Shown: positions 1 to 13,100 of the stretch, in pieces
Numbering within the stretch: the first letter of the stretch is position 1
How the letters are laid out: every line of letters starts with the position of its first letter
DNA from: Apostichopus japonicus
Lineage: Eukaryota; Echinodermata; Holothuroidea; Aspidochirotida; Stichopodidae
Direction of reading: 5' to 3'
Assembly (NCBI RefSeq): GCF_037975245.1
Contig: NC_092561.1
Coordinates: forward strand, 9,981,001 to 10,041,000
DNA: 60,000 nt
Notes under the pieces: model-generated
Database searches by the model: none
What the model saw: the letters and a program-made list of their open reading frames with translations, nothing else
What the model was told of the DNA's origin: nothing
Made by a program: the position numbers and the translations under genes

Positions 1-1081
1 ATGCCTTTCAGAATGCCGGAAATTGCACTTCTCAGGCCTTGTAGTTTGCATCTAAATAGTCTTTAGTTTGAGAGGAAAGTTAAACCTGGAGGGGAAATTC
101 GATATTGTGTCCCCCACCCTTCAGAAGTGGGGGACGCCCCTGGTGACATCTGGGTTTCGAGCACTGTGACCTCCGGGTTTCAAGCACAGTGACCTCCGGG
201 TTTCAAGCACAGTGACTTCTGGGTTTCAAGGACAGTGACCTCTGGGTTTTAAGGACAGTGACCTCTGGGTTTCAAGCACAGTGACCTCTGGGTTCAAGCA
301 CAGTGACCTCTGGGTTTCAAGGACAGTGACCTCTGGGTTTCAAGGACAGTGACCTCTGGGTTTCAAGGACAGTGACCTCTGGGTTCAAGCACAGTGACCT
401 CTGGGTTTCAAGCACAGTGACCTCTGGGTTACAAGGACAGTGACCTCTGGGTTTCAAGGACAGTGACCTCTGGGTTTCAAGGACAGTGACCTCTGGGTTT
501 CAAGGACAGTGACCTCTGGGTTTCAAGGACAGTGACCTCTGGGTTCAAGCACAGTGACCTCTGGGTTTCAAGGACAGTGACCTCTGGGTTACAAGGACAG
601 TGACCTCTGGGTTTCAAGGACAGTGACCTCTGGGTTTCAAGGACAGTGACCTCTTGGTTTCAAGGACAGTGACCTCTGGGTTTCAAGGACAGTGACCTCT
701 GGGTTTCAAGCACAGTGACCTCTGGGTTTCAGCACAGTGACCTCTGGGTTTCAGCACAGTGACCTCTGTATAGTATTAGTGAGCCTAGTAGTGAGTTTCT
801 TATAGCCATTTATTACAGCATGTCTAAGTGCACACACTATCACCCATCCACTGAACCCTAGGGAAAATTAAATGTTTGTGGAAGCCCCACACATAGGGAG
901 TAACTGGAATAACCTAAGGCCCCACCATGGTTGGAACTGGGGCCAGGAAGATGTCAGGTTGCTCTTGTCAGGGAGATGTTAATGCGCCCCTTTTGCTATT
1001 ACTTATCCCGTTGCCCTCACAGACCCAAGTGTGTTAAACATTGGTTTCAAACATTGTTTTTTTCTCTCCTTGGGCTGACAG
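1..1081 (+). other. CEP290 intron before the first visible exon
   Basis: Intron sequence upstream of exon 1 of this window. Positions 141-768 are a 23-bp minisatellite; 1-140 and 769-1081 show no further coding signal. The pyrimidine tract just before 1082 (tttctctccttgggctgacag) is the acceptor. Confidence 0.7.
141..768. repeat. 23-bp minisatellite, about 26 units
   Basis: Head-to-tail units of the form CAGTGACCTCTGGGTTTCAAGGA. A second version has CAAGCACAG in place of CAAGGACAG, and a few units are one or two bases short. Divergence between units is low, so the array looks young. Each unit contains TGACCT, the complement of the nuclear-receptor half-site AGGTCA; this may be chance. Confidence 0.95.
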
Positions 1082-1152
1082 GGAGAATATGGATTATCAG
1101 ATGCCGTCCAAGAGATCAAAGAATGCAAAAAGAAAATTTCTCAGAGAGATGT
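1082..1152 (+). CDS. CEP290: CEP290 exon 1 of window
   Basis: Acceptor ctgacag, donor gtgagt. Encodes GEYGLSDAVQEIKECKKKIS plus QRD, matching human YGLEDAVVEIKNCK. Leaves in phase 2 (GT, completed by A of the next exon). Confidence 0.9.
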
Positions 1153-4100
1153 GTGAGTAAAATAATATTCTTTTGTTTAGAGACATTCTACTCTGATTAA
1201 ATTTTAAATTTGAATAATCAGATGATTTTCTTCTGTAATTTCTAGTAGTTTAATTCACAGATTTTCTTCAAAACATTCTTTTATTGTTCTTACTATTTTG
1301 TTTACTCTGTGATTTTTTTTCTTTTTTTTGTACTACACATCAGTGATTATCTTAAAGAGATGCTCAAAAGTATTGCAATGACTAGAAGTTTCACCAGTAT
1401 GTGAAAATCCTTATAACTTTTCTTACCAAAACTTGCATTTGACATATTATGTAATACAGTTTTATTCATGGGGTTGACCGTTTTAATCATTTTGATCTTT
1501 CCATAACCCCCAGAAATATTGAGCAGTTGACCCAACAGGTCAATAAACTTGACCTTAGGATGAATGACCTCATAGAGGAGAATGAGGAACTTCGTGGTCG
1601 GTTAGGCTTGGATATCAACCAGCCAATAGACATGGACCAAGCTAAGCTGTCTAGAGGACTGCAACATCAGCAAGACAGAGCTCTAAATCAGGTAAGTAAG
1701 CTATTGAATATTCATTAGGCTTTGACATAGACCAAGCTAAGCTGTCTAGAGGACTGCAACATCAGCAATACAGGGCTCTTAATCAGGTAAGTAAGCTATT
1801 GAATATTCAGTAGGCTTTGACATAGACCAAGCTTAGCTGCCTAGAGGACTGTAACATCAGCAAGACAGGGCTCTTAATCAGGTTAGTAAGCTATTGAATA
1901 TTCATTAGGTTTTGACATAGACCAAGCTAAGCCTGCTAGAGGACTAAAACATCAGCAAGACAGGGCTCTTAATCAGGTTAGTAAGCTAGTGAATATTCAG
2001 TAGGCTTTGACAAAGACCAAGCTTAGCTGCCTAGAGGACTGTAACATCAGCAAGACAGGGCTCTTAATCAGGTTAGTAAGCTATTGAATATTCAGTAGGC
2101 TTTGACATAGACCAAGCTAAGCCTGATAGAGGAGACCATCAGCATGACAGGTCTCTAAATCAGGTTAGTAAGCTATTGAATATTCAGTTGGCTTTGACAT
2201 AGACCAAGCTAAGCTGTCTAGAGGAATATAGCATCAGCAAGACAGGGTTCTAAATCAGGTTAGTAAGCTATTGAATATTCAGTAGGCATTGACATAGGCC
2301 AAGTTAAGCTGCCTAGAGGAATATAGCATCAGCAAGACAGGGTTCTCAATAAGGTTAGTAAGCTATTGAATATTCAGTAGGCTTGACATAGACAAGCTAA
2401 GCCTGATAGAGGAGACCATCAGCAAGACAGGTCTCTAAATCAGGTTAGTAAACTATTGAATATTAAGTTGGCTTTGACATAGACCAAGCTAAGCTGTCTA
2501 GAGGAATATAGCATCAGCAAGACAGGGTTCTAAATCAGGTTAGTAAGCTATTGAATATTCAGTAGGCTTTGAATGGACCAAGCTAAGCTGTCTAGAGGAG
2601 AACATCAGCATGACAGGTCTCTAAATCAGGTTAGTAGGCTATTGAATATTCAGTAGGCTTGACATGGACATGGACACCATCAGCAAGATAGAAATCTAAA
2701 TTAGTTCACGACAGCCAGTTAGGACAATTTTCTAATGCTAATACCATTCTATACTGTCCTCTCATATCATGCTTCAAAGCACTCGAACACTGAAAGTACA
2801 AACAGTTCCTAACCTTTATCTTACAAGTAAGTGACATTCCTACTGTCAGTATGAGTGGAACAGGTCTCAACTACATGGGCCAGACTATGATGTCTGGAGG
2901 CTGTAATATCAGTAATACAGCAATCTTAATCATTCAAATAAGCTCTTGAATATTCAGTAACCAGTTGACATGCATCAGGCTAAGCTAAGCAATATATGGC
3001 TGCAAACCACATAAGCTATTAAATATTCATAAAGCTTGGATGTAGATCAACCGTAAGATTTGGTCAAGCAACCTAAAGATTACAGCACCAGCAAGATAGA
3101 GTGACCTCAATGTTCTTGAACGATAACATGTGTGGAAAAAGTGGAAAAAAGTGACCGGATATCACAAATCCTGAATCCTTTCGTCTGAGCTGGATCTGAT
3201 GTTGCTATAGTAACTGCTTTTTCCTCTGGACATATTTAAGTGTCGATTTATCCATTGCTTTCCTCTTACTCTTCCCGACTTTCACAATTTATTCCCCAAA
3301 GTTGCGAACAGATTTAGAAATATTGATTTTTGATCAATCTTGTTACAGGTGCTGTCGAAAGAAGTTGAGAGATTGGAAGAGGAGAGAATTGTGCTCAAGA
3401 AGCAAATTAGGACATTAGCATCACAGAGAGCTCAAAGGTAGGATTAAAACAGATTAAACCACTTGAGAAAGTAAATCTTGCTATTTCTTATCTCATCTGC
3501 TCAAAATTTTCTTGTCAGTGGCTCTGAGATTATTACTCTCCTGGGATTACATTTGCCTCTCATAAACAGTTGTTATCAGTTTACATTGATGTCATCAAAC
3601 ATCTGGCTCAGTTTCTCTGATTTCACAGCTTATTAATGTGCCTTGTAGTTGTCTTGATTGATTCAGACACAAGGAGAATACCATTGTGAAATTAGTTTCA
3701 GCAGATTTGGATTGTAATCAATAGATCTGGACCTTTTTTGGCGGTTTGTCTCCAAATGAAAGGCTGCACAAAATGTCTGTTAACATCATGTCCATAGTGC
3801 AAGGTAGCTCTCATGAATTCTGCACATCGAATCAGAGGGTTGGGGGTGTCTAGTCAGTCATGGCTCAGTTCTCACTGATGATCCTAGGTTGTTGGCCTAA
3901 AAAGTTAATGGAACACTGCTGTTAGACCGTGTATATGTTACATAAAATATGTAGTGAACAAGGGTTTTGTAAACTGATTTTGTGAACTGAATATAAGGTA
4001 CTGTAACCCATCTGCCACTGTTTGAAACAGAATGTTGACAATACATCATTGTTAATAGCCAAACAGGAGGGAATGCCCCACTTATAACTCAAAGGTTTAT

Positions 4101-7100
4101 GCGACTTCCTTGTCTTACTTAAAGAGCTGTAGCATTGGGCTTGACTTCAGACGATCTAGTGGCCCTAGACGAATATGCCGTGGAGCTGAAGAATCGCAAG
4201 AAGGCAGGTAGTGGTGCTCCTGAGGGCAGTGTTAGGACCGTAGATACAAGTCAACTCTCTGATTCTCTCCGACTGAAGGTGCGTGGTTGTTAATGAATCA
4301 TTTTAGACTCTTTACTCAAAAAACTTTTGTTGTCAAACTCTGTGATGCTGAAACATAGCTAGGTATTTTGCATGAGGTATCCCATCCACATGAGCTGGAT
4401 AGGAGCATTGTATAGTGGAAGTGTAGCTTCACATGTTCCTACAATGCAAAACGGTGCTTATCATAAATAATTCCATTTTTGTAATTACAAAGACAAGGTA
4501 AGCCCATGGCTTGTTAGTATCTGTATAATTTCTTTCTTGATTAGAGCAAATTCTATCAAAGAACAACATATGAATTTTCTCCCTGGACCAGCTACAAATT
4601 AAACCTGGTATTATTCCACTGAATTTGATGAAGTCGTTAAGAAGCACTTTCTAACTTCTAGACACATTTAGTTTTGGATGCACAGTACCACTTGTTTAAA
4701 TTTGGTATCTTGTTGCAAGCAAAGGCCTCTACATACACTGTGTCATTCTCTTTGTGTTATAATACTTTTATCTTTCTCTAGGCTCACCGATTAGAGCAAG
4801 ACATTGGAAGAGCAGAACGTGAAAGTGAACGACTCAGGCAAGAGTCGTCTCAGCATAAAGTCGAAAATAAGAGACTTCTAGAGGAGAATGGTAAACTGGA
4901 GAAGGAGATGAAGAACCTTGTGAGGGCAGTACACCAGAGTGAGGGCAGTGGAGTTAACATGGATATCCTAGGACCATCTCTAGAGAGATTGCTCGCTGTA
5001 AGCATTTGTTTGTGATTAATTTCAGTTTCGATACGGTTTCTACTCTGGTAATTTGAAGATAATTTCCTCTTCTGCTAAAAGTTAGATTTGTAAACTCTAA
5101 CAAGCTGATTGCAGGAAGAAATGAAAAAGCAGGAAAACCTGTTTGCTTTTGCTAAATACTTTCAGGTTTAATTCCAACTTTTTAGTAATCTGTAGGCTAT
5201 TTTTGTTGGCAAAACATTTTAACAAAAGATAGTTGTTATTATCCCTTTTTCCCCTCTTTATTGTTGTTGCCATATTTGCAAAAATGATTTTCCCTCAGTC
5301 ATATTGATTTCATAAAGTGAACAAATAATGTAGGCCTACAAATATAGCATCAGCTTAATTCTTGTAGAGGGATGTTAAAAAAAAATCATTTTTCTCATAA
5401 TTCCCACTGGTAACCTTTTTCACCTTCTATTTTAAAGTTTTTTTTTTTTGAATTTTTGTTGTTGCCATATTTGCAAATGATTTTCTCCCAGTCATATTGA
5501 TTTCATAAAGTGAACAAATAAGGTAGGCATACAAATATAGCATCAGCTTAACTCTTGTAGAGCAGGGTTGTCCAACCTACTGCCCGCGGGCCACAGTCCG
5601 GCTCGGCGCATGGTTGCATCCGGCCCGCCAGAGATGCTCTACGGTGCGAAATGTAGTGAGCAGATTTATTGATAACAATTTAAGCTATATAATCAATCAT
5701 TTGAACCTTCTGGGTCAAAAAAAACACAGGTCAGTTTGTGTGACACTCTCTCAGCGGAGGGGGGGGGGGGTGACGGCTGGACTTCATGTTTTATCAGGAA
5801 GGAAAATAAATCAGTGCGCTCCGTGCGCAGTGCTCATATCTTGTTGCCTTGGGCTTCGGGCAAAAATCGAAAAATCGAGCGTAGGGTTCATGCGGCCCTC
5901 CTCTGCAAAAGGTTGTACAACCCTGTTGTAGAGAATGTTAAAAAGAAATCAATTTTCTCATAATTCCCACTGGTAACTTTTTCACCTTGGTTTTTAAAGT
6001 TTTTATTTTTAAATTTTTTTCCATCTTTATCTGATCCCAATCAGATGTTTGAAAAGAAAACAGGGAGTGACTCTGTGGATTACGAAGCCCATGTCTACTT
6101 GAAGGCGCAGGTGGACCAGCTGACAGGGAGGAACGAGGAACTCAGGAGGGAGCTGAGGCAGGCCCGCAACGAATGTGACAAGTCCATGGTGGAGTTTGAT
6201 AAAGCCAAAACAAAGGTAACCATACCCACAACAGTGTAGACTCGCTGAAAGAGAAACTTTTCTTATAATGTCCGAAAATATTGCTCTCTAGTGTTTCTTA
6301 GTACAATTGTGAGACGATGAGAGGTAAAATATTGAACTATCAATTGAATAACTTTTTGCTGTTGTTTATTTTTTTTATCATTTTTGTCTGTCATTTCTCT
6401 TTGAATCGGTTGTAAGGCGACTGGTGTCATTCTCATTACGCTTCCATTCCAGACAGTCACATGAAGGTAAAATATTTGGAAGGGTCCAACTTCAAGTTGG
6501 TTAATGGGTGTATCTTGTAGTATACTGGATCAAGTCTGTTGACATATCACAGACTTGTCAGGACCTAATTAAATCATTAAATATTCATTGCCATGTAGTC
6601 TCGAATGATATGTTTACAGTGCATTACAAATAATCCATGAAAAGGACAGATGGTGATGAAATTCTCTTTGTTGGGTGTAATTCTGTCTGTGTAAAGCTAA
6701 ACAAAATTTATAAGGAATAGGTAAGACAATAAGTTTATGTAAACAATAAGGCTTTACACCTAGGAGCTAAAATCCTGTCCAAATTTTTGCTAAAAGAGCA
6801 TTCTAGACATTAACAATTTTAAGTTGTTAATATCGTCAAAACCTATATAAGGATGACAAGTTTTCATTTCAAAATTTTTCAAAATGTAGGTTTTGTGTCT
6901 TAATGATTGTAATGTTAATAATGTCTGCAGGTTGATACATGTTTGAGTAGTCATTATCATGTTTGTGAGCAAACTTGGTAGGTCAAAGGTCAAGCTGTCA
7001 CTCGACTCTATCAACGTCTCCATTGTCTCTGGATATAGGGAGGAAGAAAGAAAGAGGTTTGGTAGCACCTCATCTAGTAGAAGTTATTATTTTCACCTGA

Positions 7101-10100
7101 AATGCATTGTTCTTTACAGATAACAAGATTGGAGCAAGAATTGAAAGATCTTCGTGACCTAGGTCAAGGGGGAGGAGTTATGACTATGCAACAGATGCCC
7201 CTCCCCCAGGGGTTAGCTGTTTCATCGGCAGAGGTGATATCTTCGCTCAATGAGCAACTGATTCAGACCTTACAGGTAAGCCCATCATCGTCGTTGTTGT
7301 TGTCATAGTTACTGTCATCCTTGACTCATACCAAGATGTAGACTCGTGAGTTAATCCAATCAAATGTCTTGCATCTGTTCATCTGTTTTGTGGTTTAAAT
7401 AGTTCTTCCACCCATACACGATCTTACACAACTTGAAATTTGACAACCCCTGAGACAATGATTCTTATCTTTATTTTGTAGAATTTTTGTTTATTGTTTA
7501 ACGAAGACAGTTTGACATTTGTACAAGATAAGATATTTGTTCTGCAATGGTAAATGGTTGTTGTGTTATTTGTCATCAGTACCTAGCCCTTAATTATGAG
7601 TCCTTTTCATGAGGTAAATAAAATAGTTTAAAGAAATAGTTTGTGTCCCTTGGTTCATATAAATGTTACTTTAAAAGTAACATTGTCCTGAATAGCTGAC
7701 CTTGCTAGAGATGTGTGATAGCTCAAGATGGTAGTGGATGTGACAACAAGAACACCTTTTGATGATTGACAGTCATGATTATCCATCTCTCACAGGGCAT
7801 CTGCCTCCTGTCCCCTCCCGTCCTGTCCCCTCCCGTCCTGTCCCCTCCCGTCCCGTCCCCTCCCGTCCTGTCCCATCCTGTCCCTTTGCTGAGTTTGCTG
7901 ACTTGTGTCCTTTGTTTCTAAAGATTTTAAATTAGCCAAATTTGTGTGAATGTTAGTAAACTTAGAATGGTATGTACCATCAATTGTCAAACATCTTCCC
8001 TGCCACCACCCACCACCACCAACCCACCACCAGCCCACCATCAACCCACCACCAACCCTCTGTTGTGAAATTTCTGAATGCTTAACCGGCCACTTAAGTG
8101 GCGCAGTTCGTAAAGATTTTTCATTTGTGTGAGTAATATCTACACCCAAGGCAACACAATTCATTGATGCCTTATTTTCTATCATTATTAGGAACTCACA
8201 ACAAGGGAAGAACAGCTCAGTAAATGCGACAGCGCCCTCGTGATCTTTCGTCGAAAGTTTGCGGTGCTGCGCCATCAGCAGGGTCTGCTGTACAAGGAGC
8301 AGCAGCAGACAGAGGACGAATGGAAGAAGAAAGAGCAAGAGTGGAAAGATGATAAAGTGAAATTACAAGAGGCAAACTCTCTCCTGGACTCCAGAGTTAA
8401 AGAATATAATGTAAGTGCAATGATGCAATGTGAGGGAAGTAAAGTTGACCACACACTGCCCCCAGACTGAACAAGACCCTTCTGACGTTAGGGGGGGGGA
8501 AGTATAGCTGACCATACACTGACCCGGACTGAACAAGACCCTTGTGATGCTACGTAATGGTGACCACACACTGCCCCCAGGCTGAACAAGACCCTTCTGA
8601 CGTTAGGGGGGGGGGGGGAAGTATAGCTGACCATACACTGACCCGGACTGAACAAGACCCTTGTGATGCTACGTAATGGAAGTAAAGCCGACCACACACT
8701 GCCCCCAGACTGAACAAGACCCTTGTGATGCTATGTAAGGGACGTAAAGCCCACCACACACTGCCACAGGACTGAACGAGACGTTGTGACGTTAAGGAGG
8801 GGGGGTGGAGGCAAGTCCACTACACACTGCCCCATATTGCACGAGACCCTTGTGACACTATGTAAGGGTAGTAAAGCCCACCACACACTGCCCCAAGACT
8901 GAACGAGACCCTTGTGACGTTAAGGGGGGGGAAGTAAAGCCGACCACACACTGCCCCCAGGCTGAACGAGACTCTTGTGATGCTATGTAAGGGAAGTAAA
9001 GCCGACCACACACTGCCCCCAGGCTGAACGAGACTCTTGTGATGTTAAGGGGGGGGGGGAAGTAAAGCCGACCACACACTGCCCCCAGGCTGAACGAGAC
9101 TCTTGTGATGCTATGTAAGGGAAGTAAAGCCGACCACACACTGCCCCCAGACTGAACGAGACGTTGTGACGTTAAGGGGGGGGGGGAAGTAAAGCCGACC
9201 ACACACTGCCCCCAGGCTGAACGAGACTCTTGTGATGCTATGTAAGGGAAGTAAAGCCGACCACACACTGCCCCCAGGCTGAACGAGACTCTTGTGATGC
9301 TATGTAAGGGAAGTAAAGCCGACCACACACTGCCCCCAGGCTGAACGAGACTCTTGTGATGCTATGTAAGGGAAGTAAAGCCGACCACACACTGCCCCCA
9401 GGCTGAACGAGACTCTTGTGATACTATGTAAGGGAAGTAAAGCGGACCACACACTGCCCCCAGACTGAACAAGACCCTTGTGATGTTAGGGGGGGGGAAG
9501 TAAAGCCGACCACACACTGCCCCCAGACTGAACGAGACCCTTGTGACTAAATTTTGTATTGCTATCAAGACGCAGTTTTACAAGTGACACATACACTGTA
9601 CGACTGATGAATGTTCACATGACTGCTTCCTGAAAATGAAGGGAAAACATGAAATTTGAGCAAAAATGTCAAAAGAGTTATCATATGACGGATGGAAGGA
9701 TTTTTTAGTGAATTTGAAATGCGACTGACTGTCTGCATTTGCTTGCAAAATGAAATATGTTAATTTGTTCGTAATAGACACTTAAAAAACTTAACTGCAC
9801 TACATTTTATTATTGTCAAAACTTGACATCAGGGGTATGGGAGGAGGTGGGGGGGGGGGGTAAACTGTTTAAGATGAGTTGGGATTATGACTCTCCTCTG
9901 TATGCATTGTTTTATCTGTTCAAAGAGGCTTCTGCTTTCCCAAAGATTTCCTCTCAACCTTGACTAGCCAACTTTAATGTGGAATAACAGAGATGTTATG
10001 AGCTAAATGAACTGTCTACTTTTACCACAGCTTTAGCTGTACAGTGCAAGATTAGACAATTTCCATTTTATATTTCAACCTACAACGTTTAGAGAATATC

Positions 10101-13100
10101 TGAAGTTCATTATAAAAGAATTGCCATCCATTTAACAGTAAAACGTTTGATGGATGTCACATTTGAAATTCGTTCATAGAGAACTCATTTACTTTTTGTC
10201 TAGCTCTGATATTTTCTGCATCAAACATAAGTTGAGGGTCGCAATCTGTGAGTCTATAATTCTTTTATTTGTATTTGAGTATTTGTATCATTATCTTTGT
10301 ATTTGTATGTGAATATTGGTATCCTTATCTTTGTATTTGTATGTGAGTATTTTTATCCTTATCTTTCATGCCCTCCGATTACAGAGATTATTGGACACTC
10401 TGAACCAGAGCGGGGATGAACAGCAGAAGAGGATGTCCGATGTGACGAGAAAGATCACCGTTCTGAGAGTGAATGAACAGGCACTGACCAGAAGATACAA
10501 GGCCTGCCAAGATGCAGAAAATATGTTGAGAAAGGTAACATGACTGGTTATTGTTTATCTTGATTGGTAGCATTCATGAAACTAAATCAAGTTGAAAAAC
10601 AAAGAAAAGTTTATGTTGGTTACTAATGTTATTACTGGGAATAACCTCTTCCTCTCCCCTCCCTCACCTTGAGAACACTCATGTGAGCCAAATTTTAATA
10701 TTCACAAAATGTACAACCCCAAACTGTTCTTTCCTCTCGTATGCCATCTACACCCTCTCCCGGCCGTTTCTCTTTTATCCGTGTTATCTAAGTGTAGTAT
10801 TCTTTTGTCATAAAGGGGAAGGGAGAGGAAGGGGTGGTTCTGTTTGTTGTTTTGCTTCTCTTTTCTAAATGTAAAGTTCTGTTGTTTTTTTTGGCAGGGA
10901 GTGTCACTTCCCAACAAGCCCTTTAGGGTATTTTAGTACACTTCCTTTCACAAGTTTTATTTCTTATCTCCTTATATGTTATATGTCATACTTATGTTGT
11001 GATAGAACAAAAATAAATGAAATGAAAACTGCACTTTGCTCTTCTGGACCATTTGTCACACCCCAAACTAAAATATGCTGGTTTCATGAGGTTTTTACTT
11101 TGCAACCTCAGAATAGTTATTTGCTAGCCTGGATCATCCCCCCCCCCTTCACTATGTCTCCCCCCTCCCACCCTTCAGGTCCTATTTAGTCTACATTGAT
11201 GTGACTTCAATTTAAAAATCCCAAAATTAACAACTGTAAACTTTTGTTTGGTCATCTCAGATCTTTCACACATCTCCTCTCACTGCACCAACTTATCTCC
11301 AACCCCATCATCTCCCACCCACCCTCCCCCTTCTTCTCCCTCCCTACTCCCTCTCCCTCCATCCCTTCCACCCTTTTCATTGAAAGCCATGTGACCTACA
11401 AATTTGTAACCCACAATTAGGATACCTTTGTATCCTGTGTTTCTTATACCTGTTATGAAATTTTTAACTTTTAGGAAAACTTGAAATTAAGAAATGAAGT
11501 TGTGGACATCCAATCAGCTATCTCGGAGAGGATGGGATACTTGCAAAGACAAAAGGTTCCTCTCTTTTTATTCTTTTAATTATTGTATGTAATTTAATTA
11601 TTGTATGTAACATCACTACATCATACCTCTGTTGTTATAACCTGATCAGATTTGCAAAAATCATTCATTAGGTACAGTTTCTCCATTTTTCCTAATAAAA
11701 TAAACTGAATGCATTTTATATTGTAAGTAAAGTAAATCATCAATAGACCTACTGACTGGAAAAATTATAACCAATCTGAGAAAAAAAAAAAATGTATACA
11801 AAATATATATAAAAGATACGTATTTTCCTTAGCATTTTGAACGACTGAACTGAATTGAAGAAGATTTTTACTGTGCATTGTTGCGATGCACTTGTAGATG
11901 CTTGTTTCATGATTAGATATATTTCACAGATTTACCAAAATGTTATTGTTTTGTTTGGTTTGATTTCCAGGAAATGTTACAATTCAAAGTGGCCTCGCTC
12001 CAGCGGTCGTTAGATGAGAGTGTGCCCAGTGCTGACTTGGAGAAATATGCTAGAGACTATAAAGAACTAGCTGTAAAGTACAGAGACATGCTTCAGAATG
12101 ATAACAAACTGGTTGCTAGGAATGCTAGAATGGATGAATTGGAGGTAAACTTTTCATTTTCTTTGATGAATGTTATAAGACCTAATGTTAGATTGGAAAA
12201 GGAAAGGTCTTTGGTAAAACTGTAAGGATTAAAACCAATGTTTTTCAAGTTTGAGTGAAAGCAAAAGCAAATTTACATGCAATACTGATACAACAGTGAA
12301 AGAAGAATTATGGAGTGATAGAACATCTGGATATATTAATTAAACTTTTGTATGATATTAAGTTTATTTGTCAGCTTTATAATTCATTACCCTTTTTTGA
12401 AGTTGTTTTCCTTCTGTAACATCAACACCATAATAATACTCACTTGAATATGAATCTCAAAGCAAAAGAGAAATGTTATAATAAACTTAAAACCGAATGT
12501 GCCTATCCATAGCATAAGTTGGCCTATATTTTATTTGTTTCGGTTAAAAGAAATTTTATGGTTCCATAATGTTGTTTCTTCTACACAGTCAGAAAATGCT
12601 AAACTAGAAGAAAACGTTGAAGTTTTAAAGAAAGAACTCTCCACAGAGAAGGAGAAACTTCACACCTTGGAACAAGCTATGCAAGAATTTGGAAATATTG
12701 AAGGTAAAAGGCAGAGGAATCTCTAGGAATTTTAACTGAAGCTGCTGTAATAATGAATATTGATGGTGGATGTGAGGGTGTTAGAAGTAGGACTGTAGGA
12801 GTTGCAATGTTGGCAATGAAGAGTATTAGTTTGATCGTGGATGTGAGGGTGGTGCGAGTGTAGGAGTAGCGATGGTGGTTATGAAGACTATTGATGGTGG
12901 ATGTAAGGGTGTTAGAAGTAGGACTGCAGGAGTTGTAATGTTGGCAATGAAGAGTATTAGTTTGATCGTGGATGTGAGGGTGGTGGGAGTGTAGGAGTAG
13001 CGATGGTGGTTGTGAAGTCTATTGATGGTGGATGTAAAGGTGTTAGAAGTAGGACTGTAGGAGTTGCAATGGTGGCAATGAAGAGTATTAGTTTGATGGT

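Noticed and set aside
7790-8338. 182-codon minus-strand frame
   Set aside because: Antisense of CEP290 exon 8 plus a C-rich minisatellite; its N-terminal part has no independent support.
8858-9328. 156-codon minus-strand frame
   Set aside because: Product is the 62-bp minisatellite read repeatedly (FSLGAVCGRLYFP); poly-G length changes shift the frame between units.
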